From CAZDKK01 sp964603725 (GTDB lineage Bacteria > Eisenbacteria > RBG-16-71-46 > CAIMUX01 > WJJG01): a stretch of DNA of 64,000 nt. The stretch covers positions 11,444 through 75,443 of the forward strand of contig CAZRWW010000018.1 in NCBI GenBank assembly GCA_964603725.1. The letters run 5' to 3'. A program made the translations under genes and the position numbers. Shown here piece after piece: positions 16,611-25,238 of this stretch. The notes beneath the pieces are model-generated. The model was not told the DNA's origin, searched no databases, and saw only the letters and a program-made list of their open reading frames with translations. Every line of letters starts with the position of its first letter. Position 1 is the first letter of the stretch.

Positions 16611-16645
16611 GCCGACTCCGTCGAGCGTGGTTGCCGCGAGTCGGC
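16611..16645. terminator. Hairpin between convergent nrdJ and OmpP1-like gene
   Basis: Perfect 8-bp arms GCCGACTC (16611-16618) and GAGTCGGC (16638-16645) enclose a 19-nt loop and touch the stop codon of the leftward gene. No T-run is present. Confidence 0.35.
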
Positions 16646-18237
16646 TACAGGCGCATCTCGGTGCTGAAGCGGACGACCATGTTGTTGCGGTCCACCGTGA
16701 TCGCGCGCGCGTAGGGATCGCCGAACGAAAGCACGCGCTGTTCGACCTCGCTCGTGTCGTCCAGGAACCACTTGCGATACGAGTAGCTCTGGTACTCGAA
16801 GCCGAAGTGGAAGAAGATGCCCACGCCGCTGTCCAGCGACACGCCCGCGCTCACTCCCTGGCCCGTGACCTGATCGCCCAGATAGTAGGGCGCCTGGCCG
16901 CCGACCAGATCAATCTCGGCCATGGACAGCGGAATGGTCCGGAACCCGGCCCGGCCGAGCAGCTCCATGTTTCTCTCGCTCAGCGGCCGGCGGAAGAGGG
17001 GCACGGGGAACTCCACCCCGGTGTGCACGCTGGTGACGTCCTTCGCGGGATACGGTCCATCGAACTCGGTCAGGGGAATCTCGAGGGGCCCCAACCCGAT
17101 CACGTCGTGGCTCTTGTACGCGATGTCGGCATCCGACCAGGGGCGGTGGTTGACGTCCACCGACGCCGTGATGCCCCTGATGGGCCCGACGGTCACCCCG
17201 CCGCTCAGGAACAGCGGGATCTCGAGATCGTAGTCGGCGATGCGGCCGTGCACGCGGTAGATCTCGGAGGCGTCGGGGGTGGCCAGTCCCAGCGACGTGA
17301 ACTCCCCGTTGGTCACCTTGAGCGTATAGGGCAGGCTGGCCCAGCCGCCAATCTGAACCAGGTCCCTGACCCGCAGCAGCGCTCCTAGCTCGAAGGTCGT
17401 TCCCGAGTAATCCACCCCGTACTCGAGGCGCCCCTCGCGGTACCCGCGCACGTTGATGCGGGTCATGTCCTTCGAGCGCAGGCGGCCGTCGAGGACGTTG
17501 GCGCTGGCGCCCACGGAGAGCGCGAGCCCGGGCGCCGCGATGGGCTGATAGCCCAGGCTGAGCGTGTAGGCGTAGATGGCGCCGCGCTCGCGATTGTCGC
17601 TGCCGAGGATGAACGGAAAGCCGGCCCCCGAGACCAGGCCCATCTGCAGGACCGTTTCGGTGCCGTAGGCGATCTCGGTGTGGCGGCGATAGCAGACCCC
17701 GCCGACCAGCGTATGGTCGCCGAGCTTGACCAGCGGGCTGGCGATTCCGGCGAAGCTGAATCCCTGGATGGGGCCCAGGCGATCGGTGTACTCCTCGATC
17801 CGGAAGGGCGGCGACTGGGGCACCAGGACCGTGTCGGGCAAGTCACCGGAATTCGCGCTGCCCGATGACGAGCGCACGTGGCCGCCCAGGGCGATCGATT
17901 TCTCCTTCAGCGCCGCCAGCCCGGCGGGATTCCAGGACATCGACATCGCCCCGGCGGGACGGGAGACAAAAGCCCCGCCCATCGTCTGGGCGTTGGCCCC
18001 GCCGCGGGCCGACAGATCGTCCATCGGCCGGTAGAAGTACTCGGGCAAGCCGCGCGCAACGTCGGTCAGCATCTGGCCGGTGGGGTCGTAGCCCACCATC
18101 GCCTCGCCGCCGTAGACCGGCAGCGGGTAGGGCAACTCGATGTTGGTGACGCGCTGGCCGACCGCCGGCATGGTGTTGAGCAGCAGACCCACCGCCGTGA
18201 CGGCGAGCATCAGACCCGGCCCGAAATGCCTCGGCAT
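16645..18237 (-). CDS. Outer-membrane protein of the OmpP1/FadL or PorV-like type
   Basis: The 530-aa product has a signal peptide (hydrophobic 5-26, ending AVGQ). Near the N-terminus it carries ARGGANAQTMGGAFVSRPAGAMSMSWNPAG, split here as ARGGANAQTMGGAF then AMSMSWNPAGLAAL; this is the hallmark of OmpP1/FadL and UPF0164 proteins, in which a plug region precedes a 14-strand barrel. The remainder shows alternating beta-barrel strands, but the protein ends EMRL rather than in a terminal Phe. FadL proteins pass hydrophobic molecules; substrate here is unknown. The ATG at 18237 is preferred over 18252 because GAGGGGTGGAG precedes only the former. It follows a lipoprotein gene by 43 bp, sharing its promoter. 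Confidence 0.75.
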   Translation of the reverse strand: MPRHFGPGLMLAVTAVGLLLNTMPAVGQRVTNIELPYPLPVYGGEAMVGYDPTGQMLTDVARGLPEYFYRPMDDLSARGGANAQTMGGAFVSRPAGAMSMSWNPAGLAALKEKSIALGGHVRSSSGSANSGDLPDTVLVPQSPPFRIEEYTDRLGPIQGFSFAGIASPLVKLGDHTLVGGVCYRRHTEIAYGTETVLQMGLVSGAGFPFILGSDNRERGAIYAYTLSLGYQPIAAPGLALSVGASANVLDGRLRSKDMTRINVRGYREGRLEYGVDYSGTTFELGALLRVRDLVQIGGWASLPYTLKVTNGEFTSLGLATPDASEIYRVHGRIADYDLEIPLFLSGGVTVGPIRGITASVDVNHRPWSDADIAYKSHDVIGLGPLEIPLTEFDGPYPAKDVTSVHTGVEFPVPLFRRPLSERNMELLGRAGFRTIPLSMAEIDLVGGQAPYYLGDQVTGQGVSAGVSLDSGVGIFFHFGFEYQSYSYRKWFLDDTSEVEQRVLSFGDPYARAITVDRNNMVVRFSTEMRL

Positions 18238-18280
18238 CGCTCCACCCCTCATGAACCGAACGATTGCTCAGGACTTCTGC

Positions 18281-18751
18281 TCAGGACTTCTCGGCGAGCA
18301 GGAGCCCCGCCACCACCCCCGACACGATCCAAAAGACGGAGCGCGACGCGGTTTTCAGGCCGTCGACGCGGACGTGCTCGGTGGCGACGATGTCCTCCCG
18401 CTCGAGAACGAGGCTCTCGATGTTCTCCATGCCCAGATCCACGCGCGCCCGGGTCAGGCGCTGCTCTTCGGCCTCGCTCACGCCCTGGCGCCGCACGAAC
18501 CGGCAATCGCGCAGCTCGATCTCCTGGTCGGTCAGATCCTCGATGACGCCGCGGTAGATCGCCCCCTGATGGGTGAGCTCCACGGACTCGTCGAGATTGA
18601 TCTTGCCGCGGATCTCGGAGCCGTCCGCGAAGACGAGCACCATCGTCTTGCGGGCCTCGAGCGGCCCCTCCCAGGGAATCCGTTTGGTGCACCCCGCCCC
18701 TGCGGCACACAGGACCAGGACCGCCATTGCCAGTAGGACGGCATGCCTCAT
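18281..18751 (-). CDS. Small lipoprotein with predicted C-terminal membrane helix
   Basis: This 156-aa protein has a type II signal sequence ending GAGC (Cys21). An antiparallel-beta-like segment follows (MVLVFADGSEIRGKINLDE, IEDLTDQEIELRDCRFV), and then a hydrophobic stretch near the C-terminus (about 139-153). The beta segment recalls Sm-like or SH3-like folds in which a metal- or sugar-like ligand is bound, but I recognise no family. GAGG is spaced 6 bases from the ATG. It is co-transcribed with the OmpP1-like gene downstream, so a role in the same envelope function is plausible. Confidence 0.65.
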   Translation of the reverse strand: MRHAVLLAMAVLVLCAAGAGCTKRIPWEGPLEARKTMVLVFADGSEIRGKINLDESVELTHQGAIYRGVIEDLTDQEIELRDCRFVRRQGVSEAEEQRLTRARVDLGMENIESLVLEREDIVATEHVRVDGLKTASRSVFWIVSGVVAGLLLAEKS

Positions 18752-18862
18752 AGTCGCCTCGTCTTGCAGTCCCCGACCGGGCATCGCAATGCGCCCCCGC
18801 GGAGTCCTGCGCCGGACCGGCGCGGCCTCCGCTGGAAGCGGCATGATCTCAATTAGGCTAGG

Positions 18863-18891
18863 AATATAGGTGGGTTGCGGGAGGTGGTCAA
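18863..18891 (-). promoter_or_regulatory. Promoter for the lipoprotein/OmpP1-like unit
   Basis: On the minus strand, TTGACC (18886-18891), a 17-bp spacer and TATATT (18863-18868) lie about 105 bp before the lipoprotein ATG. This is the best -10 match in the window. Confidence 0.6.
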
Positions 18892-18938
18892 CAGGATTCC
18901 CGGCCGGTGGCGGACCGGCTCGCCCCGCTCCGCGGAAG

Positions 18939-20456
18939 CTAGGCCAGATAGCCGCCCAGGTCGAGCTGGACGTCCTCGGGGTCGAGGGCGCGCAGAATCC
19001 GGCGTCCTCCGGTGGCGCCGGCGCCCTCCGCCGCCAGGTTCACCAGACGCAGATCCCCGGGATCGATGAACTGGTGGTCGGGGTCGCGCACGAGCCGCAC
19101 GACCGGGCTGGTGGGATCATCGGGATCCGAGGCCACGACCACGGCGAGCTCGCCGGTCGTCAGCTCGACCAGGCTCCCGATCGGGTAGAGCCCCATCAGG
19201 CCAACGAACAGGCGCATCAGGTCGGGATCGAAGTTCTTCCCCGCGCGTCCCAGCATGTGGACCATGACCCGGTGCGGGATCAGGCGCTCCTCTTCGTAGG
19301 AGCGCTGCGAGGTCATGGCATCGTAGCAGTCGGCGATGCTGACGATCCGGCTCAGCACGCCGATGTCCCACTGGTCGCCCAGGCGGGGGTAGCCCGTCAG
19401 GTCATAGCGCATGTGGTGTTCCAGGCCGACCAGGAGCACCTTGATGACCAGATCGGACAGCTTCCCGACCTGCAGCAGGGTCCGCACCCCCTCGAGCGGG
19501 TGCGTGCGCATGATCTCCCACTCCGCCGGGTTGAAGGTCCCGGGCTTGTGCAGCACCGGCTTGGGAACGGTCATCTTGCCCAGGTCGTGGAAGAGCGCCG
19601 CCACGCCCAGCTCGGAGAGCTCGCGCTTGTTGAGACCCAGGCGCTGTCCCAGGGCCGTCGACAGGATGCAGACGTTGACCGAGTGCAGGAAGGTCTGGAC
19701 GTCAAAGGCCTTCAGGGCCGTCAAGGCCAGGAGCGAGAACTCCTCCTCGACCAGCGTGTCGATGATCTGATGCACGACTTGACGGGACCGGCGCAGCTCG
19801 GGTACCGACTCGTTGGCCAGCCGGCCCGCGTGCCAGCGCGAGCAGCGCAGCGCATGGAAGAAGGTCCGCCGTGCCCGCCGGCGCAGCTCCCCCAGTTCCA
19901 TCACCGCGTCCCACCCGGCCACCTCCTCATCGGGCGGCTTGACAGCCTCGGGGTCCACCAGGGCAATCCCCTGGATCCCCATCGCCTCCATCTCGTCGGC
20001 CCGGTCGGCGGCCGGGGTCCGGCCGCGGCGCCAGCCCTCGAGTAGCTCGAGGAAGCGGGCCGTTTCGGCGTCGTCCCACGGCCCCAGGAACGTCAGGCCG
20101 GCCAGATCCATGGCGGCCATCTCCTCGGCCACCATGTGCGCCAGGAGATTGCCCGACGAGTACGGCGACAGCGCCTCGTCGCCCACCAGCAAGCCGCTGC
20201 CGTGTCGGATCATGCGCGCCGGGATTCCCTCCTCCCACAGGGCCGCCACGGCATCGCGCAGCGCGGCCAGGGCCCGCAGGAAGGTCGGGTCCGCCACGCC
20301 TCGCAGGACGAGGGCCCGCCAGCTCGAGTGGAAACAGCGCAGCATGCGCGCCGCGGGCGTCTCGCGCCCGGCGAAGGCCAGCGACCCTCGGCTCGGCCCG
20401 CGGTCCGGCCCGGGTTCCTCGTCCCATCCGGGGACCGGCTGGCGCATGGCGGTCAT
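18939..20456 (-). CDS. HD-GYP domain protein (variant active site)
   Basis: This 505-aa protein has an N-terminal region of about 240 residues, helical, with no recognised domain. A C-terminal HD-GYP follows: HS (His258), FHDLGK (His290-Asp291), RTHPLEG (His319), EHHMRYDLTGYP (His347-His348; GYP 355-357) and SIADCYDAMTSQRSYEE. HD-GYP enzymes hydrolyse cyclic-di-GMP through a bi- or tri-metal centre. The usual HHExxDGxGYP is changed to HHMRYDLTGYP, losing the Glu and the DG pair, so activity may be altered. ATG 20456 is preceded by GGAAGGAG. It sits 26 bp after the HEAT-repeat gene, implying a shared signalling or regulatory unit. Confidence 0.85.
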   Translation of the reverse strand: MTAMRQPVPGWDEEPGPDRGPSRGSLAFAGRETPAARMLRCFHSSWRALVLRGVADPTFLRALAALRDAVAALWEEGIPARMIRHGSGLLVGDEALSPYSSGNLLAHMVAEEMAAMDLAGLTFLGPWDDAETARFLELLEGWRRGRTPAADRADEMEAMGIQGIALVDPEAVKPPDEEVAGWDAVMELGELRRRARRTFFHALRCSRWHAGRLANESVPELRRSRQVVHQIIDTLVEEEFSLLALTALKAFDVQTFLHSVNVCILSTALGQRLGLNKRELSELGVAALFHDLGKMTVPKPVLHKPGTFNPAEWEIMRTHPLEGVRTLLQVGKLSDLVIKVLLVGLEHHMRYDLTGYPRLGDQWDIGVLSRIVSIADCYDAMTSQRSYEEERLIPHRVMVHMLGRAGKNFDPDLMRLFVGLMGLYPIGSLVELTTGELAVVVASDPDDPTSPVVRLVRDPDHQFIDPGDLRLVNLAAEGAGATGGRRILRALDPEDVQLDLGGYLA

Positions 20457-20482
20457 CGGGGCTCCTTCCTCTCGTGGGCCGA

Positions 20483-22273
20483 TCAGGCTGCCCGCCGCGC
20501 CCCGGACGCGGGCGATTGCAGCTTGCGCCGGTGGCACTCGAGCGCGTAGCGGCTGGCCTCGGCCAGCAGGGGATCGTGGGAGTTGCGGTAGCGCATCAGA
20601 TGCGACCCGGCCTTCTCGATCGGCACGTTGCCGAGCGCTCGCAGCGCGCAGGCCTTCTGCACGCGCCAGTGCTTGCGCGCCAGCCAATCGCGCCGGCGCA
20701 CGGTCTTCTCGAGCAGGGGGAAGACATCGTCGGGCGACGCGCGGGTCAGGGCCTCGTAGAAGGTGGCCTGCTCCTCGAAGCTGCGCTGCTCGAAGCCGTG
20801 ACTGAGCAGCAGGTGCAGCAGGGGCTGCAGCGCTCGCGCGCCGAAGACGGATCCGTAGAGCTCGGCGGCCGTCTGGCGCACGGCGCTGTTCTCATCGTTC
20901 AGGGCGAGCTGCATGAGGCGCTCCAGATCCGGCGGCCGCACGGAGGCCAGCAGCCGCAGCGCGCCGGCGCGCACGCCCGGATCGCCGTTGTTCCACAGCG
21001 GACTCAGGCTCTGGCCCCAGAATCGCGCTCGCTCGGGGGCCTGGCCGGGAGACACCAGGCGCGCCAACACGCGCAGATGATTCTCGCTCAGCCTGGTCGG
21101 GTCGCCCACCACCCGCTCGGGGTTGTCGGCGGCGGCGGCGCGCAGCGCGGCCCCGACCACGCGCCACCGAACGTCGCCGGCCTCGAGCTCGACATGGGCG
21201 GCCAGAGCATCGAGCAGCACGCTCAGCCCCGGCGGATGCAACTGAGCCAGGAAGGCCAGCGCCGCCTGCTCATCGTCACAGCGCCGAGCCTCGAGGGCGG
21301 CCAGCGCGCGCGCGGCCGCCTCCGGTCCCAGCAGCTCGTCCACGAGCGCCAGCAGGGCCTGCGCTTCCTGCCCGTGCAGCTCCCCCGCCCGCTCGCGCAG
21401 GCGCTGCATGACGCGCCCGAAGAAGGCGAAGCGCCCCACCTGCAGCAGGTCGAGCGCGTAGCCTCGCAGCAGGGCGATCACGCGCTCGAATTCCTCCGGG
21501 GTCAGACCCACCAAGATCAGCTCGAGCAGCACCATGACGAGCTTGGGCCGGAGCTGGTGCGCTTCCTGCTTGGCCCGGTTGCGCAGTCGCGCCAGCTCAC
21601 GCTCCTCGGCCCGCAGGGCGCTCGCGTCCAGGTCGGTCTCCTCCAGCCCGCCCGCCGAGGCCAGATAGCGTTCCAGCGGATGGATGCCCTCCCACGCGGC
21701 CGGATCGTCACCCGCGCCACCGGGCGGCGTCTGGTCGTCGATCACATTCAGGGAAGCCGACTCCTCGGTCGCATCGATGACGCGGTAGGCGATCGAGGGC
21801 AGGTCCATCTCCCAGAGCAGCACCGAGAGATCTTCATCGGTCGGATTGAGCTCCCCGCGCGCCGTCCGCGCGAGCAGATCGAGCAGGCTCTGCAGCTCGG
21901 CCGGCGTGGCCTGCGGCAGGAAGGTCAGATCGCGGAGCCCCGCTTCGAAGAGGCGGACCGGAATGTCCCACCCCTCGTCCCCGCGGCCGGCTACGCGCTC
22001 GCCCGCGACGCGCAGCTCATCCTGCCGGAAGGCCAGCGCGACCTCGCCCGGGACGGAGCGGATCTGATCCAGCAGGGACCCGACGAGGCGCTCGCGCACC
22101 TGATTGCCGGCCGGATAGAACCCGACCGCCTTGAGGGCCGCCATGAAGGCGGCGTACAGGCGCACTGCGGGGCCCGGACCGTCGGCCTCGGGCTCTTGCT
22201 CTTGGGTCTCGGCGGCTGGGCCGACGCTCTCCTCTTCCGGCGCAGCGGGTTCGAGCGATTCCCTGTTCTCCAT
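20483..22273 (-). CDS. HEAT-repeat-like cytoplasmic protein of unknown function
   Basis: The 596-aa product lacks a signal peptide. The N-terminus is acidic (Glu-rich, 10-45). From about residue 350 the protein becomes a series of helical pairs with Arg-Leu-Leu and Asp-Pro-Gly-Val patterns typical of HEAT/armadillo repeats (for example NNGDPGVRAGALRLLASV, DENSAVRQTAAELYGSV, then RNSHDPLLAEASRYAL near the end). HEAT scaffolds mediate protein contacts. It is followed at 26 bp by an HD-GYP gene, so it could be a partner or input module. The start is uncertain: ATG 22273 has only a weak site, and 22339 is an alternative. Confidence 0.6.
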   Translation of the reverse strand: MENRESLEPAAPEEESVGPAAETQEQEPEADGPGPAVRLYAAFMAALKAVGFYPAGNQVRERLVGSLLDQIRSVPGEVALAFRQDELRVAGERVAGRGDEGWDIPVRLFEAGLRDLTFLPQATPAELQSLLDLLARTARGELNPTDEDLSVLLWEMDLPSIAYRVIDATEESASLNVIDDQTPPGGAGDDPAAWEGIHPLERYLASAGGLEETDLDASALRAEERELARLRNRAKQEAHQLRPKLVMVLLELILVGLTPEEFERVIALLRGYALDLLQVGRFAFFGRVMQRLRERAGELHGQEAQALLALVDELLGPEAAARALAALEARRCDDEQAALAFLAQLHPPGLSVLLDALAAHVELEAGDVRWRVVGAALRAAAADNPERVVGDPTRLSENHLRVLARLVSPGQAPERARFWGQSLSPLWNNGDPGVRAGALRLLASVRPPDLERLMQLALNDENSAVRQTAAELYGSVFGARALQPLLHLLLSHGFEQRSFEEQATFYEALTRASPDDVFPLLEKTVRRRDWLARKHWRVQKACALRALGNVPIEKAGSHLMRYRNSHDPLLAEASRYALECHRRKLQSPASGARRAA

Positions 22274-22325
22274 GCAACTGCAATCCTGGCGGGCCTGGCC
22301 CGCGGCTCGGACATGAACCGGCCTG

Positions 22326-22361
22326 GAGGGTTCCCTCATGGCCTAGAGGGTTCCCTGATGG
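22326..22361. repeat. Short direct repeat ahead of the HEAT-repeat gene
   Basis: GAGGGTTCCCTCATGG (22326-22341) recurs as GAGGGTTCCCTGATGG (22346-22361), one mismatch in 16, with a 20-bp period. Confidence 0.6.
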
Positions 22362-22399
22362 AAGTTTCGGAGCTTCGGGGCCCGGTCTGAACCGGGAAT

Positions 22400-24007
22400 C
22401 TAGTCCGCGAGGCGCGCCGCCAGCAGCCGTTGCCAGGCCCTGGGAAGGGCGGCGATGAGGTCGGTCGGCAGCAGCCCCACCGGCCCGGCGGCTTCCCCGG
22501 CCAGATCGCCCGCGTGGCCGTGGAGATAGACCCCCATGCGCGCCGCGTCGACAGGTTCCAGGCCCTGGCCGAGCAGCGCCGCGATGACGCCCGTCAGGGC
22601 ATCGCCGGTTCCGCCGGTCGCCATGCCGGCATTGCCCGTGGGGTTGATCCAGACGCGGCCGTCGGGCGCGGCCACGACCGTCGGCGCCCCCTTGAGCACC
22701 AGGACGCAGCGGCGCGCGCGCGCATAGGCTGCCGCGGTCTCCCAGGCCGGCACGCCCGGCGCGGGGACTTCCTGCCCCAGCAGCCGAGCCATCTCGCCGG
22801 GATGGGGGGTCAGAACGGCGGGCGGGCCGTCCTCGGGCCGCCACCACTCGACGCCGCCCGAGAGGGCCGAAAGACCGTCGGCATCGACGACCATCGACCC
22901 CGGGGCGTGACGGACGACGGCCCGCGCCAACGCCAGAGCCCCCGGCTCGCGACCCAGGCCCGGGCCCACGACCCAGACGTCCGTAATCGCCCGTCGCGCC
23001 AGGATCTCGCCCTCCGCCTCGGGGACCAGGCCGCCCAGGGACGACTGCGGCAGGGGGAGGGTCATCACCTCGGTGAGCTTGGCCTCGAGCGCGGCGTTGA
23101 GCCCTGCCGGCAGGCCGATCGTCACCAGGCCCGCGCCGGCCCGGAGAGCCGCCAGGGCGGTCAGACTGGGTGCGCCCGTGAGCCCCGGGGAGCCCCCCAG
23201 GATGAACAGCCGCCCCACTCGGCCCTTGTGGGCGTCCGCGGCCCGAACGGGCAGCAGGGCGCCGGCTTCCGCGGCGTCCATCTGCGCCAGGGGCAGCCCC
23301 ACGTCATCCGCGACCGAGGGGGGGAGGCCGATGTCGACCACCTGCAGGCGGCCGACGTGGCCGCGGGCGGGGTAGAAGCAGAAGCCCACCTTGGCGTAGG
23401 CCATCGTGACCGTGAGATCGGCCCGCACGGCTTCGCCGGGGACCTCGCCCGTGTCGGCATCGACGCCGGTGGGCAGATCGACCGCCACCACCCGCGCGCC
23501 GCGCTCTTCCCGCGCCCGGTTGATCCAGGCGACGCAGGCCCCGATCAGCCCCTGGGGAGCGCCCCGGCTGCCCGTGCCCAGGAGCGCGTCGATGATCAGG
23601 GGGTCCAGGCGGCTGGCGGCTCGCAGCTCGCCCGCCAGACACCGCTCCAGCTCAGCGGGTCCCGCCGGCGCCGCGATCCGGCCGCCCGCGGCGATGAGCC
23701 GCTCGCACTGCCGGCGCGCATCGGCCGAGAGCTGGGCGGGCTCGGCGGCGAGCACCGCCAGGGCGTCCCGGCGGTCGAGCGCCAGGAGGCGCGCCAGCAC
23801 CAGGCCGTCGCCGCCGTTGTTGCCGCGCCCGCAGAAGACGAGGATCGGCCGCTGGGCCAGCCGATCGAAGCGCTGGCGCACGGCGGCGTAAGCGCCCCAC
23901 CCGGCCCGTTCCATCAGGACCGGCCCCGGAATGGGGGCCGGCAGGTTCTCGCCGGCGATCGCGCGCCGATCGCATTCCCGCATCTGGAGCGACGTGATGA
24001 GCTTCAT
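22400..24007 (-). CDS. nnrDE: Bifunctional NAD(P)H-hydrate epimerase / ADP-dependent dehydratase
   Basis: This 535-aa fusion repairs damaged NADH and NADPH. The N-terminal YjeF_N epimerase domain (about 1-220) includes FCGRGNNGGDGLVLARLL, ALLGTGSRG and VAVDLPTGVDADTG. The C-terminal ribokinase-like dehydratase domain (about 240-530) includes LFILGGSPGLTGAP, VVDADGLSAL, VLTPHPGEMARLL and MATGGTGDALTGVIAAL, whose last aspartate is the catalytic base. The length matches E. coli Nnr. It lies in a leftward series after a HAD phosphatase, but there is no obvious metabolic link. Confidence 0.95.
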   Translation of the reverse strand: MKLITSLQMRECDRRAIAGENLPAPIPGPVLMERAGWGAYAAVRQRFDRLAQRPILVFCGRGNNGGDGLVLARLLALDRRDALAVLAAEPAQLSADARRQCERLIAAGGRIAAPAGPAELERCLAGELRAASRLDPLIIDALLGTGSRGAPQGLIGACVAWINRAREERGARVVAVDLPTGVDADTGEVPGEAVRADLTVTMAYAKVGFCFYPARGHVGRLQVVDIGLPPSVADDVGLPLAQMDAAEAGALLPVRAADAHKGRVGRLFILGGSPGLTGAPSLTALAALRAGAGLVTIGLPAGLNAALEAKLTEVMTLPLPQSSLGGLVPEAEGEILARRAITDVWVVGPGLGREPGALALARAVVRHAPGSMVVDADGLSALSGGVEWWRPEDGPPAVLTPHPGEMARLLGQEVPAPGVPAWETAAAYARARRCVLVLKGAPTVVAAPDGRVWINPTGNAGMATGGTGDALTGVIAALLGQGLEPVDAARMGVYLHGHAGDLAGEAAGPVGLLPTDLIAALPRAWQRLLAARLAD

Positions 24008-24071
24008 CGCCTCCCCCCTCCGCCTCCGGTCCGCGCCGCCGGGCTCCCCTCGGGGGATGGGGCCGCGCCCC

Positions 24072-24761
24072 TCAGCGTCCGCCCGCGTTGAGCTGGTCGA
24101 GAATATCCAACAGCTCGATGACGTCGTCGATCTCGTAGTCGGCCCCCGAGCGCAGCGTCCCGAAGGTGTCGCCGTAGCGCGCGAAGACGGTGCGGATGCC
24201 CAGGGCCGCCGCGCCGCGCATGTCGCGCTCGGGCCAGTCGCCGACCATGAGCAGGTTCTCCGCCGGCAGCCCGAGCAGCTCCATGGCGCGCCGGAAGGGG
24301 CCCGGCGAGGGCTTGCGCTCGCCCGTGTCGTCGAAGGTGATCACGTGGTCGAAGGTGTGCTGCAGCGACAGGTGGTGCAGGCGCTGCCAGGCCTGGAGGG
24401 CGGGCGCGTCGGAGAGCACCGCCAGCCGCAGCCCGCGGCGCACGAGCTCCATGAGCGTCAGCTTCACGTGGGGATAGAGCACCAGGATCGAGTCGCGCGC
24501 GCGCCGGTAGGCGATGATGCCGGCGGCCAGAATCTCCGGGGGCACGCGGCCGTAGACCTCGCGCAGGAGCTGGTCGAAGACGTGCTGGTACTCGATCCCC
24601 TCGCGGTCATAGACGGCGTAGATCCGCCGCTGGGTCTCCTCGAGCCCGAGCGGCAGGCCCATGTCGATCATGGCCAGGGCCGAGGCGGCGATCGCCTGGT
24701 CCTTCATCTTGACGAAGTCGGTCAGGGTGTTGTCGAGGTCGAAGATGACGGCGCGGATCAT
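24072..24761 (-). CDS. HAD-superfamily hydrolase
   Basis: The 229-aa protein carries all four HAD motifs: FDLDNTLTD (motif I, Asp8 nucleophile and Asp10), LAVLSDAP (motif II Ser), GERKPSPGPF (motif III Lys) and MVGDWPERDMRGAAALG (motif IV Asp pair). The helical cap between motifs I and II fits the phosphoglycolate phosphatase-like C1 subfamily. Members dephosphorylate small metabolites; the substrate cannot be deduced. It lies 27 bp after a small zinc-ribbon gene and 64 bp before nnrDE. Confidence 0.85.
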   Translation of the reverse strand: MIRAVIFDLDNTLTDFVKMKDQAIAASALAMIDMGLPLGLEETQRRIYAVYDREGIEYQHVFDQLLREVYGRVPPEILAAGIIAYRRARDSILVLYPHVKLTLMELVRRGLRLAVLSDAPALQAWQRLHHLSLQHTFDHVITFDDTGERKPSPGPFRRAMELLGLPAENLLMVGDWPERDMRGAAALGIRTVFARYGDTFGTLRSGADYEIDDVIELLDILDQLNAGGR

Positions 24762-24788
24762 CGGTACCGTCCCGCCGGGCGCGCGTCC

Positions 24789-24986
24789 CTATTTGCTCGA
24801 GTAACTGATGGTCCGGCCGTAGCTGATCTCGCCGTTGTCGATGCGGATGTTGAAGCCGCACTCCGGGTTGGTGCAGACCCAGGCCTTGAAGTTGATGGGA
24901 GCGCCGTCACGGCCGTAGTCGGAGAGAGGGATCAAGACTCCGCGGTCGCACTTCAGGCATTTCGGCAGGGCAAACTCCCGATCCAT
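24789..24986 (-). CDS. Small zinc-ribbon protein, 65 aa
   Basis: Four cysteines in a CxxC (Cys10, Cys13) and CxxxxC (Cys38, Cys43) pair predict a zinc ribbon of about 45 residues with a beta-hairpin between. The C-terminus is polar (SYGRTISYSSK). ATG 24986 follows GGGAGGGGTGG. I recognise no family. The position at the head of the HAD-nnrDE series suggests a regulator or a nucleic-acid-binding accessory, but nothing more specific. Confidence 0.7.
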   Translation of the reverse strand: MDREFALPKCLKCDRGVLIPLSDYGRDGAPINFKAWVCTNPECGFNIRIDNGEISYGRTISYSSK

Positions 24987-25105
24987 TCCACCCCTCCCCC
25001 TCTGAGAAGAGCCTCAGATGCGCGTGCCTCCAGGCAGGCACCGCCCCCACCCATCGTCGCAAACCCCGCGCGGCCGGAGCCTGTGATCGGCCCTTCACGG
25101 GGCAC

Positions 25106-25135
25106 ATTCTGGGCGTCGCCGAGGCGGGATGTCAA
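25106..25135 (-). promoter_or_regulatory. Promoter for the zinc-ribbon/HAD/nnrDE series
   Basis: On the minus strand, TTGACA (25130-25135), an 18-bp spacer and CAGAAT (25106-25111) lie about 115 bp before the zinc-ribbon ATG. The -35 is perfect; the -10 is fair. Confidence 0.45.
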
Positions 25136-25160
25136 GCCCCGCCCCGGGGCGGGGAACACC

Positions 25161-25190
25161 TTGGAACCCGGACGCCCCTTCTGGTATCAT
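25161..25190 (+). promoter_or_regulatory. Promoter for DUF1015-serA-serC
   Basis: TTGGAA (25161-25166), an 18-bp spacer and TATCAT (25185-25190) lie about 45 bp before the DUF1015 ATG, whose ribosome site GAGGAGG is clear. Confidence 0.55.
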
Positions 25191-25238
25191 CGGCGGCTTG
25201 CAAGAGAACAAGAGCACAAATGATGAGGAGGATTCCCG

